From NCBI GenBank assembly GCA_914767715.1, contig OU612066.1, positions 14,699,001 to 14,763,000 on the forward strand: a stretch of 64,000 nt of DNA, given 5' to 3'. How positions within the stretch are numbered: the stretch's first letter is position 1; every line of letters starts with the position of its first letter. The DNA comes from Membranipora membranacea (lineage: Eukaryota > Bryozoa > Gymnolaemata > Cheilostomatida > Membraniporidae). Below are positions 50,695 through 62,800 of the stretch, piece by piece. The translations under genes were made by a program, and so were the position numbers. The notes beneath the pieces are model-generated. The model worked only from the letters and a program-made list of their open reading frames with translations, searched no databases and was not told where the DNA came from.

Positions 50695-53075
50695 GTCATC
50701 ATGAATCCAAATGAACTTTTGCATTGGAGAGAGGAATGGTTTGACTATATATATATTCCTGCAAGTTTGAAAATGATGGAAGTATGTGGAGCTACTACAG
50801 AAGGCTGTAATGGAGGACACACCACACTTATTTATTAGAAATGGTCACAGTTTAGTAAATTGGAGCCCCTTTGACTCGTCACAGGAGGAGCAGAAGGCTG
50901 CCTCCTGAATCATCACCTCTCAACAGAGTTAACAAGTATGTACTATGGGTGTTGGCCTATCTTGAAATATTGTTTTGAAAGTTCATGGCTGTTCTTTGGT
51001 TTCAAACAAAGCATGAGGGGGAAAGTAGGACCTCTAATATACATTACATTAAAAAATTGAGCTTATTTACTATATATATAACTATAACTGTTAAATGTTA
51101 GGTCTTACATACAGCATTTTGTGCTACTCTAAGAGATATCAGATCAGTGTTGCCTCTCTGAAATTTACATTAGCTTGATCAGGCTTCATCATCTATTAAA
51201 TGATCCTACTAGTATGAAAGTGGTTAGGCAAATACTATATATTAACTGCATATTCTGTAATAACTAACATAAGAAATCTTGTTTTTGTAGATATCCATGC
51301 GGGCCCTTACTCATTACAACCTCAGCTATTGATTTCTCTGACTCGTACCACAGAATACAAAATTATTTCGGTCCGATGGTCAGACTAACATGCTGTACTA
51401 TAGCTGTGTAACGAAGTCAGGTTCAAGCCGTGGTGGCCCGGACTAAACTGATAATGATAATATCCTAGTCTTCTGAAACGGCCTCGTGTAAAACAACTAC
51501 ATAGTAATTAAGCTGCAAGTTGGGTCAGGTATGTACCAAAATTAATTGGTGTATTATTCATTTTATCCCAGTCGAGCATGATTGATAATGTAATGTGGTG
51601 TGAGCTTCACCAGTCACCATCTAGCCATAAAAAAAGCAAATAATATTAACCGGCAATGAAGAGACGGGGAGCTTGCCTCATGCTGCCCTAAAGCTATGAG
51701 TAGAGCGCAGTGAGCAAAAAGTGAGTTTTAGATTTTAACTGATAATATCATGACATATGATATCAAACACTTCTCTTTGAATTTGAATGTGATATTTTCT
51801 GTTTTTTTAGTTACGCAGTACCAGAAGTCACAGCACAATCCTAGTCATAGCTGTTATGCAACAGTGATGGTTTGATAGTTAGCTTACTGTCATTAACAAC
51901 GTACATTGCCACTACGATTGGATAGGAACTGCTTTATGTCCCCGGTGGTCTACCATCACATGTGTATTCACAGCCATGAATGCTCACACTTCAGTATTAA
52001 TCCACCTGAGCCATTACTATTCTCTCAGGCCTTTTTTTCTGCCTCTCATTTTGCCGCTTTTTCAGGCACCATAATATACAAATAAGTTAATTGAATACAC
52101 GTGTAAACACCATCAACAGTCTCTTCTCTGAACCATTACCTCTATTTGAATGCGCATATAATATGTTATCTGATTGGATCACCTTATCACTCAAACAGTG
52201 CAATGATCACATAAACAGAGTATTTGCAAGCATCATTTAGTAAGTAAAAGCATCACTGCGTGCATTTGTGCATAATCACTCAATTATCCAGGATCAGTCG
52301 CACCACCATGGTAATAATCACTAAGTTTGAACTTGGTGGCTCCCAGCTCTCCGGAACCTCTGTCTCAATCTGGAAATCGTTCAGGCCATGATCTAGCCTG
52401 GTGTCTCTTCTAGAACAAAATCCCCTTCTTTGTTCAGTCGGGGACAAACTCCCTGCTCCCCTCCCTGTTCCTTCCCACTCTCCCTGCTCATATGTCCCAA
52501 ACTCTCTGCTGGGATTGGAGTTGTCCTCTACCATTTGCCAAAGTGCAAGAGAGGATAACTGTTCATCAAAGTTTTGACTTTTTGTTACAAAGAACATCAT
52601 TGGCCGAAATTATGTTATCAGACACATTGAAGGTTCGGTTTTTTAAAGGTTCGTAGCTTGTGAGTTCGTGGTTCGGTTTTTCGTACCTACCGTTTCTAAG
52701 GTGGCTCTATGTTGAGAATGTCTGATAGTGATAACATTAAAAAGGTCACCTTTCAGTGCTCAGGCCAGTGAGTGATGCTCTAACCTCAAAGTCAGGCCTA
52801 GGACCCAATTATCAGACTTAGCTATCAAGATGGTGCAGACTTAGTTGTTAACAATCATACCTCCAAAACCCAAGTTGACTCTAACTTTTTCCGACTGAGT
52901 CATGACAGACTATCAAATTCATGAGTTGTGTTCTCATGGCTTCAAAATTTGAAACTAGCCGAGCTGCGCCACACATAAATTGCCTCTAGCCGAGCTGCGC
53001 CACATGTTAATTGCATGTAGCCGAGCTGCGCCATTCCGAATTATTTTTACCACATGGCGCAGCTCGTCTGCCGTA

Positions 53076-53539
53076 ATTGCCTCTGAGCCAAAGCCTTTGC
53101 TAACAGGTAGGTATTCTTGGGATTGTCTTTTATTGAGGCTTCCTGAAAATTCACAGCTAACAATAGCTGTTAAAAAGTAACTTATTGACAAATAAAAGAA
53201 AGCTTAAGTTGAGTATGCAAGTTTGGCATAATACAGCTATGATGATGCTAGCCGTAAAAAGGATATACCATTGGGGCAGATGTGGCCTGATGGTAGCAAT
53301 ATCAACAACCGCTAAAATTTTCCATACTGTAAATGCTATAAAACTGAGGTAAAGTGTACATATCGTAGTGCTAGAAAGCCCAAAATAAACAAAAGTTACG
53401 CATACCATTAATGGCCGTTAATGTGTGAATGTTATCAAGTGATCATAAACATCACATGTCCGTGCAGAGTTTTCAAATCACATGGCTCTGATCAACCAAT
53501 CCATGCTCTTGGGAAGACGTTGTTCGGCATTCAGCTTGT
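53076..53539. other. 3' flank of the nucleotidyltransferase-TPR gene
   Basis: Short interval between the transposon nest and the stop codon at 53,540. It should hold the 3' UTR of the minus-strand gene. No exon is seen in it. Confidence 0.55.
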
Positions 53540-56486
53540 TCATGGCAGCGGATAGGAGCATCTTAGTGGCATTTGTAAGGCATTTTCTATCTCATTCATG
53601 ACCGTGGAACGCCTGTGCTCTAAGACCGCTATCTTCTCATGCTTTGGACTGATTTTTGTGTATACATCTCTTGCGTCCTGGATTGATTTCAATGCTTTAA
53701 TGAATTGACCTCTTCCTTCATAAATCCAGCCAAGGCTAGAGAGTTTACTAGCCATTGCTTTGGTATCGTGAAGCTGTAAAGAGGTCAGCATATCCCTTGC
53801 TTCAATTGTGTAGGCCAAAGCCTCATCATACTGCTTCAGTTTGAAGCAGCTACAGCCAGCATTGTTCAATGCTGATGCAACAGCCATGCTGTCCTTCCAG
53901 TCATAAAGCTGTCTAGTCATTGCAAGATTTTTCAGGCTGTAAAGTTTGGATTTGTCATACTTCTCTTGACTGTTGTAAGCTGATGTGAGAACCATACATA
54001 CAGTCACCATTTCATGATTTACAGCGCTCTCACCGTAAAACTCCTCCGCTAATTTGACAGCTTTCAAGCAGTAGTCCACAGATTCAGCTATCATACCTCT
54101 CTTTTTGTAGTTAGACCCTAGTCTTGCCAATGTGATAATAACTCCCGAGTCACCATGTGATATCATATCGAGACGCTCTTTTGGAGGTAAAGAAATCAGA
54201 CTGATCTCATCTGAGTTGTTAGGATCCTCCAAGTTAATAAGCTCCCCATAATAGTCATACAATCTATCCTGAGATGCCATTCTATGGAAGTGATCCAGAG
54301 CAAGTAAATAATTGTTATCAGCCAACTCATAGTTTCCCTGGATTGCACATGCCCGACCGAGCCAATAATATACTCTTCCGGTTTTATCTGGCAAACTATC
54401 GAGCAAATCTTTACTATCTCCAGCCTTCACCCAGTACATTTGGCTGCGCGCTAAGAGAAGAGACTCTTCAAGGGTGAGAGTGTCTGTAGCAGATATTTCT
54501 AGGAGCACGCTCACCGCAGCTTCGTAATGTGACTTTTCTACAAGTACCGTTGCCACGTCTGACAACTCGTATCGACTGTATCCCTGCCCTTGAATACATT
54601 TATTGGTGTCAGTTTTTATTTCTTCTCCAAACTGCTGGTTAACAATATTCATGGCGTCTGCTATTCTCCCACAGCAGAGAAACACTTTGAGCTCAAGGGA
54701 CCAAGGAAGCACCTCTGCTGTCCCACTCTGAAGAACCATTAGACTTCCAGCTTTTCCTAGCTGTTCTTTCAACGGAATCATTTGATGGCACATGGCAAGA
54801 AATAACCCAAACGGGACAAACCACCGTTGCTTCATCCTACTCAAGCCTAGGCTCACTCCAGATTGAGACTGGTCAATGCTCGTTGTCATAACACCTTCTA
54901 GGGCCACTGACATTCTGTCATCATGGGAGTCGTGATCCAGATAGGCTGCCAGTCTGATAAAACTGGCACAGGACATCAGGTATTGGAGTTTTGCTCTGAT
55001 TGAGTAGGAAATTGCCTTGTGCTCTTCAAGCATGTACATAGCTTCCCATGAGGAATCACAAACAATTCTGTGCACAATGGCCAAATCTAGAATGAGAATG
55101 GAGGGGAATCTAAATATTTGTCGTTTGATGTTTACCGTGTACCCATTGACACTAATATCTCTGTCAGGTTTGAAGTTGAACTTTGCAAGGTCATTCCTTA
55201 GCATGTCAAGATTGGCCTGTTCTCTCCCAGCATGCACAGGAGTGCTTCTCATTCCTTCTTTCAGCACTGTCAGCAGTCGCTCGGCCTCAGGACCATAAGA
55301 AAAGATTGGGCTCATGTACGTAAGCATAGCAGTGAGGTCTCCTCGCTTTGCTTGCTCTGGTATTGGGTTAGAATAAACATTCCGGTAATGAGCCAGTAAT
55401 TCTTCTGGTGTCTGAATGAATTTGTTTTCGGTTTCAGCAGTGCCTCTGCCAGTTGGGATATTTCCGGCTGCGGGAGCTAGTCCGTCGATCTTAAAGCCAT
55501 TCTTAGAGCAATCATCAAACCAACCAGACAATTCATCTATGTCCATGTATGACAACTTCGTCTCTCTAAGATTGCCTATCAGAAAGTAGCTCATCACTGC
55601 TAAGTTTTGGAAATATGTAAGTGTGACTGGTGTTTTTTCCTTTATAAGGAAAATATACTCCAAGTCTGAATAGGGCGTGGCTTCCCCCCTTGCCATTGAT
55701 CCTATTGCTACAACTGTGAACGGACAGGGTGGCTCTTCAGACAGCAGGTTCAAAGACTCGGACATAATTTTTTGTGCAAACTCCAACATCTTTTGGGTAC
55801 AATCAACACTCACAATTGACATACTGGCTTTAAAGTTAGTGATGTGACTTTGGATATCAACATTCTTAAACGTAGAAGGAAACTGAAGTGCTATGCGAAG
55901 TGGCTCTCTGATCTTCTCTCTAAACTCCTTTCTGATAGAGAGCAGTTCACCTTTCAGATGATCACTCACAGCTTTGTGCTGTTCATATGTGATTAGTAAC
56001 CTATTTCCCCAAAATTTTCTTTGCATTTCATAAGTTCTCTTTGTCCAACCCTCCTGTTCAGGTTTTCTTGCTCCACAGGAATTGTACAGTGCATGAGACT
56101 ACAATAATAGGAATGATGTTTAAAACACCTAGGCTGAACACGTAAGGCGACAACTTGTAGACTGCAATAATCTTTTACTAAAGCTTTCATATAGTTATCC
56201 ACATTGTTGAGGAGAAGACATGCCATTTTGTGAAGAACTAGCTAGCAAAATTTTCATACAGACAAAATTTCTATAACAAGAGGATCATATCTTGAAAAAG
56301 TAATGCAGAGAAGAATGAAAGCGGCCCCTTGTGTACCTTTAAGCAATCGGTCCATGCTCCTGATCTGATAAAGCGGTCCTCATACTCTCCTGCTAGTCTG
56401 GCTAAATGTGGAACCTGTGATGTTAAATGATATTTTCCAAGGACATGATAGTCTCTCTTGAACGATTTCAGATGATGTTGCTCCAT
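53540..56486 (-). CDS. nucleotidyltransferase-TPR protein
   Basis: Two exons, 53540-56098 and 56337-56486, give 2,709 nt, 902 aa. The acceptor at 56,098 (ATTATTGTAG) extends the long open frame by 24 in-phase codons to SHALYNSCGARKPEQEGWTK, and the first exon starts MEQHHLKSFKRDYHVLGKYH. Residues about 60-400 contain a nucleotidyltransferase-type core with GSMARGEATPYSDLEY at 183-198. This matches the GS-x(n)-D-x-[DE] motif of the GlnD/DUF294 group, with Asp195 and Glu197 as metal ligands. From about residue 540 to 890 come helix-turn-helix repeats of TPR type, for example YYWLGRACAIQGNYELADNN and ASALNNAGCSCFKLKQYDEA. There is no signal peptide or membrane segment, so it is probably cytosolic. 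The substrate is unknown; the third catalytic acid cannot be assigned by eye. Confidence 0.88.
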
Positions 56487-57682
56487 GTCTGCAACAATAA
56501 CAACATAAACATCAATTATTCTAGATCATACTCGCTTACTCACATCGCAGCGTCTGAGCACTTAAACTAGAAGACTGTGAACGATGGATAAACGCGGTTT
56601 ACAGAATGGTGTGTTAGATCTATTATGTTGATTGATTATACCCTTTGATGGCACACCACTAAATCAGTATATTGATATACTTACTTAAAGCCAGGCAGAG
56701 TACAATATGATAGCCAGAACTTCAGATGCCAATTTGAATTTTATTTTCCAGTTCCAGTATGCCTAGTGTTGGTCTGCCTGGCAATGAAGGTTTAATCTAG
56801 CTTTATGTTTGTGTAAGTAGATTTGAAGCAACCAGCATAAAGTAGCCTATCTGCATGTCAAACAATATAATTGTTTGTTCTGTAACAACATTAGACCAAC
56901 CAACTACAGCAGCAAAACGAAACTGATACCGCACGTCTGCAACAAAGTGGCATCATAAATACTCTTACATAAGTACTCTTATCTTTGTAATAATATCAAA
57001 ACCATACACAGGTCATGGCCTTATGTTTTATAGCAGCGTAATAAATGAAGATTGTTATCATTATCATTAACCTGTCATTGGAAAACATACCAGCGAATGA
57101 TTAACTTGATAGCATTGGCATGTATTGGACATGTTGACTTATATTCTTGTACAGTCGGTAGTATTGCTCCATAAGACAACATATGACCACTAGTCTATGG
57201 AACACAATTTTTGTCAAATTTCATCAAATTTATGCCAAGACAGAGTGGCCATTGTCGCCTGAAACCTTACTAAACAAGTACGTGGTTTAGTATAACTTTT
57301 AGTCAAATAGGCTAATCTTGATTTGCCTATTATTGTAAAATGTTAATTGATTAATTAATAATAATAATTAATTAACAATTAACGGACTTGTGTGTTACCT
57401 CCTATATTCAAATCTTTGCAGGAAAATTGCATCACGAAAAAATTATGAGTACATCTTACAGTAAACATAATCTTACTTTTGCATGAATAAAATTTTTGTA
57501 TCCATTATTTGAACAAAATTCTCTCAATGACACACTAATTTTTAAAGCATATATAGGTATCAGAAATGTTTACCTGCATGTTTACCTGCAAGTTGGCAGG
57601 TTTCCAGCGCCAGCCTCTACAGCTGTGACTTTAGAAACCGTTGTTCCAGGTCAGCAACAAATTTTCAAATAACAGGCTAATA

Positions 57683-57925
57683 TTAGACACATTGGGGGCT
57701 CAGTAGATGACTGGTGTCAGGCAGCATATTCCATTCTCTTTTTGTTCGGATGAAGAACGATCGTCGACAGTGAGTGGTGTTGGATTGGGGAGTGAAATAC
57801 TGGTGCTGGTGGCGGCGTGCTGAGTTATGTGCTGATCTAGTGATGTATTTAGCGAGAACTGATGGATCAGTAGTCAGCACTGTCATTGGATCACATGGTT
57901 GATTTTTATAGCTTTCTGCTTTTCA
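57683..57925 (-). pseudogene. non-LTR retrotransposon ORF2 C-terminal remnant
   Basis: The translation contains YFTPQSNTTHCRRSFFIRTK followed by REWNMLP, which matches the SFFPRTxxxWNxLP signature near the C-terminus of reverse transcriptase polyproteins of LINE elements. A stop codon lies upstream in frame, and the rest of the ORF is absent, so this is a truncated relic. Confidence 0.65.
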
Positions 57926-58073
57926 TACACTGGCTGGCTTACACAATGTCTCATTGCTTTGATCCCAGGCAGTGCCGTATATTAGCAATCACGGACCACG
58001 GATATCCGTGAATAAAAATCAGTGATTACTGTGTGCAAGTCATGGGGACTGGGTGTAGCTTACTACCGTAATT

Positions 58074-58245
58074 CCTCACCTATAACTCGCGTATCAAAGC
58101 ACAACTTTTAAAGTCAGGCTGAAGTTCAGTGTGTAGAGCGTCTGCCTAGTGATCACTGTTTATTAAGAATGTTGTGCGTTCGAATCCCAACAAGGTCTGA
58201 TTTTTTTTCAAATGGGTGCTTTATAACTGGAGCATTTTCACCGTA
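58074..58245 (+). repeat. tRNA-like TIR element, copy 2 (right end degraded)
   Basis: The left end TACCGTAATTCCTCACCTAT matches the element at 32,331. Internally GTGTGTAGAGCGTCTGCCT and GCGTTCGAATCCC form clearer tRNA A- and B-box sequences than in copy 1. The GGTGCTTTATAACTGGAGCA segment is shared with copy 1. The right terminus is lost or diverged. Confidence 0.65.
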
Positions 58246-59889
58246 ATCTTCTACTGCTATTGAGTTGTTTTCTGAAAGTACCCGACAGCTCAGTGAGCTA
58301 CTGAAATTCCTCTCTGCTTGCACTATTTTGCTACCGATATGAAAAAATTTCCGATCCATATGCTCATCTCTAAAAAGTCAGTGAGTGAAATTTTTTAGAA
58401 TATACGCCCCTGATCCCAGGTTAACTTCAGACAAATCAACAAGCAAACAAACCTAACACTTTTCGGTAGAAACATTCTATGATAATCTGATTTGTGTCCC
58501 CTTTCTTATTAATAGGGCAACTCCCTAAAATTTATCATAGTCCAAGATTATGGCTTTGCAATTCCGCATACTGACTCTCGTGATCTGACTGGGCATGTAG
58601 ATCACTGATAAACTAGGCTATCATTACCACAAAGAGAATGTCGTAAGGCTAAGTATGTATCATGCGTGACTTGAATTTGCGCATGTGCAAGAACAATGAG
58701 TTTAGTCTGGGTTCTAATTACAATTTTGGTCTGGGGAGATAGGACACCCCCTGCATAAATTGCCAGTCAACTTTAGCTAATAGTGACAATAGAAAATAAC
58801 TCTTTCTAACAATTCCGCACCCATTTGTGAGTGTGCCACCAGAGCAGGTAGCCAATCAGATGGCTTCGGAATTCCGAGGCTCAATTTTGCAGAGATCAGC
58901 TCATGCCCAGAGCTGAGCATGCGCAGAATGGCAATTCCGACAAGCCATTTTGTTCAAGATTATGAGTGCAGCAACATCATTAGGACTAACTCATTTTTGA
59001 GAAAATAGTCAAAAAGTGTGAATGCAAAGAAGTGAGTAATAAAACACTGAAAGAATAATCAGGATTTATATGCAGAACAAAGAATTACTTGGAACTGAGT
59101 GTGCAGATGTTGGATGACACGTAGTTCTAGCTTTTAATTGGGTGAGTGTTTGTGATCTGTAGAGAAAGGGCATGAAGTTGCATAGGCCTACTACTAATGG
59201 GAGGAATGATATATTATTTGAAAATTTATTCTAATAAATTAATTAGTCATACACATTAGTTTGTTTGTAACTGCTTTCTTACTACTATAACTTCTGATCT
59301 AAGTTTTACTAAATATGTCAAATAAAGTGTTACTAATTGAATTTGACTTAGCTTTAACTGTGCTAAATCAAAATAGGGAGACTGAGACCAGGGAGAATGG
59401 AAGGGGACTGAGACTGAGCCCAAGAAACACCACATCATCAAGGGACCCGGATTAGATATTCCATTATATTATTTACTACTTGAACTTATCTAGGCTAGGT
59501 AAATAATGAGAAGATTATTATAGTATATATTACAGTTAAGTATTTCATGCCTACGTTCAGTCCCATAAAACAGGCCCTTTTCTCTCACTCCATTCAACAC
59601 TCGATATATTGTGTGTTATGGTCAGCCAATAGGCCTACTCTTGCACCAAGGGAAGGAAACAAAATTACATTGTGATACCTGCCTGCATATTATTTTCATC
59701 GTATCCAGCAATAATTGATCTTGAAAGTTGCGAATTGGCAAGAATAAGCCTTAAACCACCACATGCCATAGTTTTGGTAGCATAGACCCTCAGGAGAGCC
59801 CAGGGTGCTGCACATTAGTTAGAATAGTATGACCAATGGAAATCATATTGTTTGTTGTAGATATTGGATGAATTAACTTTATTGACATA

Positions 59890-62800
59890 ATGTTTAAGTT
59901 TGGACGTAAAGATAAAACCAAATCTGATGAAAAGAAAAAGGAGCGCCGTGAATCTAAGAAAGAGAAGAAGCAGAAGGATGCTCTGTATGATAAAGTTGAT
60001 GGAGGGGGTGCTGACGGAGACGAGCGTTATACACCCCTAAAATATCCACCCCCTGTAGCTCCTAAACCTACACAAACGTCATCCTTGAGTGGGGTTAACC
60101 TGAAAAATGGTGGCAAAAGCTCTTCTTCAAGAGGTATCCTCAAAATCAAAAGCTCACTGAAAAAGTCGGTATACTCGGAACCTGTAGTTCCTCAAGGAAG
60201 TCTGGACGATCCACAGACTCTGAGAGAAAACACTCGACGCAATGAAGAGATGATGTGGAGAAGCTCTCTGGATAATCGTAAGCCTCTTTCCGTAGACAGG
60301 AAGAAACGAGAGTCCATACACAGTATAACGATGAACATAGCTCCCCCTAGTGGCCCTCCACCAGCCTCAGCCACAGAGAAAGTCTACAGCGTAGATCTGC
60401 AGTTACCCCGACTAGGCCCACCTCAGACATCACACAACAGACAGCTGAGTATCAGCAGACAGCCTCGGGGAGATTTTGGGTTTAACTTGCGGTGGGCGCC
60501 GTACCATGGTAATGACGGCCTAGTAAGGCAGGTAGTTCATGCAGAGCCTGGATCCTCAGGCTCAAGGTCTGGTGTGATAGCCGGAGACAGGATCATAGAG
60601 ATCAACGGACACAACGTAGAGAGGAGTAGTAAGGAGGATGTGATCGGACTTATTCAAAAGTCATCGGATCCTCTCAAACTTTTAGTACAGCAGATTCCCG
60701 AAATCAGCGAGCTGAGTAGTCGTACCGCTGCTCACACTAACGGCAACATTGCTGGCGATGATGGCAATATATATGATGAGGTGAGTCATCTAAACTCTAC
60801 TAAGGCCAGAAACAAGGGATCAGGATTTGATGGGTGCAGCTTGAAAGGTTATGGCTGTCAGTATTAGTAATGTACTCAGCATCACAAATTTTAGATTTGT
60901 TTGCCAGCGATCATAATGCGCACTTATGGACAAACCAGAACCTGCACTAGCCTACACATTGTAAATTTGTAGACTAGCTTATCTAAATCAATCACTTGAA
61001 GCTGTATGCCATAATTATGTTCATGCTGAGGTATAAAAGAGTGGCACTGATATAAGATTTGGCAATTTTGTATGAATACCTACAAAGTAAAAGATAACCT
61101 GAAATTTCTCTGTCTGTGAAAGCAATTTTAAACTAGAAATACCAAAAGACTCCTGCTAGTGGGCTTAATACATGAGCATGACGCTGATCTCCTTAAATTG
61201 TTTACTTAGCAATTGATACAAATTCTTCTGCTGTCTAAATTGATACCATACAGCGGCATCAAGTGAAAGTCACAGCGATTTTTCAGTGCCTGCTGTAATA
61301 ATAGTCGACACTTTGTAATGTAGATTGGCTCAGTAAAGGGGTGGGGTGGAGGGATTAGATGATATGCAGGTGGGTGGGGTTAACATGATAAAGATATAAC
61401 CAGTGTTATCAGCTATTATCATAGACTATCAGTGCTTCAAAATTTTGGGTGATATAATCTCTGTTTAAAACAATAGCTAAGTTGCTGGGTTCACTGATAA
61501 TGATCCCCGGCTTTGCCTCTGAAGGCATCGTCGACACCAAAAAGGTGAATTTTTACACAGCTGAGTGAGGAGAAGTATGGAAAAATTCGGAAACTTCCAG
61601 CTGACTTGAAGTTTTAGCTGCCTTATAATTAGGCTGGGTTGTTAATGGAATGCAAGGTCACATGCCGCGCTGCCACCAATACCCCATTATTGTCACGACA
61701 CATTATATTTGTTTACAGTAACACCCTTATATTGTCTTTACTTTGCATCCCAAAATGTTTTTTCCATCATTTTCTCAAAACACAAAACCGCTGGTCGTTG
61801 ACATGACGTGTCACTTCCTAAGCTCAGCTGGAGCTATTGTCCACCTAGTTAAAGTCCTACTAGCCATCCTTTGACTGTTTGATAATGATAAAAGAAAATG
61901 CCAAGTGTTGATCTGAGTAGGCCATGAATGCAAGCTGGTACCACCATTCCTGTATTACATGACTTCTATTGGTTTGCTATCCTTCCGATGATGAAGCAAA
62001 CTCAACCATGGTTGGCATACAACTTGATGTGGGTAATGGATCAAATGAATCATTGCAAAGCTCTATTACCGCTTTGATTCTGTGCGGTATTTAGGCTTAT
62101 GGCTATCTCTGTTTGATCCTTTTTCCGTATGTTTAACGCCTCTCATCTCCGATAGCTCCAACAACTAATTTGCAGAATTTTGGAATCTGAATTATTATAA
62201 ATTCTCAACTGCTACAGTTAGTTTGCCCGTGTATATATATTTTAGGTAGCGCCACCTGCAGTGAATGGTCACTACCAGCGGTCAACCTTGTCCAGCAGTG
62301 GTAAGTTCTGGTTAGTACACAGGGGAGGCTACTCCACATGTGAGCTGATGCCAAACACCACCTTATCTGATACTGTTAGGTGTAAAGTAAGACTCGAGCA
62401 GGGAGGACATATACTAGAAGTCGATGAGAACGATTTAGAAAAGGTAGGTATCTGGTCCTTTCCCAATTGTTTAAACTCCATCCGATATGAATGACAGTGT
62501 CCGGTTTCTGGGTTAATATATCATGCAACATGCTATTGAACTTTTTTTATGACCATGTAAGAGGAATGCTGACCCGTAGGGTCATCGGCAGAGGTCATCC
62601 CTCATGTTATCTTTGTTGACAACAACAGGTTCCAATTATTACTGATAAGACAAACTTGTGATGCGATATTTGGTATCGTTAACATTTGGAGCACTGTCAC
62701 TGAAACAGCTGTAGTAATATTGCAAACACTCGGTAAACTCTACATCAACCACCATTCCAGAAAAAAGTTTACCTTTGAAGAAAAGAAATTTGCTCTGAAA

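Larger units (their letters stand above)
46712..52692. mobile_element. second TIR element inserted in copy A
   Basis: The inverted termini are GGGTAGGTACGAAAAACCG on the left and the complement CGGTTTTTCGTACCTACCG on the right. Similarity continues through the CGAACCACGAACTCAC block. A 9-bp target duplication TTTCTAAGG lies at 46,703-46,711 and 52,693-52,701; copy B shows the uninterrupted site at about 50,315. Without the nested copy B the element is about 2.37 kb. A 9-bp duplication fits Mutator-like (MULE) elements, but no transposase is seen. A minus-strand open frame of 106 codons (52,280-52,600) lies inside; I do not recognise it. Confidence 0.8.
43470..53075. mobile_element. 3.6-kb TIR element, outer copy A (interrupted)
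   Basis: The element starts TACGGCAGACGAGC (43,470) and ends with its complement GCTCGTCTGCCGTA (53,075). Terminal inverted repeats of about 130 bp each carry three subterminal copies of TGGCGCAGCTCGGCTAG. It is flanked by ATTGC at 43,465-43,469 and 53,076-53,080, a 5-bp direct repeat. Sequence from 46,712 to 52,692 is a foreign insertion. Without it and one copy of its target duplication the element is 3,616 bp, matching intact copy B (3,604 bp). No transposase is recognised, so it is probably non-autonomous and its superfamily is unassigned. Confidence 0.85.
56487..59889. promoter_or_regulatory. divergent intergenic interval
   Basis: This 3.4-kb interval separates the nucleotidyltransferase-TPR gene (minus) and myosin XVIII (plus) and should hold both promoters. 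It also contains a reverse-transcriptase remnant and a tRNA-like repeat. A CCAAT-type GCCAATCAG near 58,853 and an NRF1-like GAGCATGCGCAG near 58,916 lie close together and might mark a promoter, about 1 kb upstream of the myosin start codon. Confidence 0.35.
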
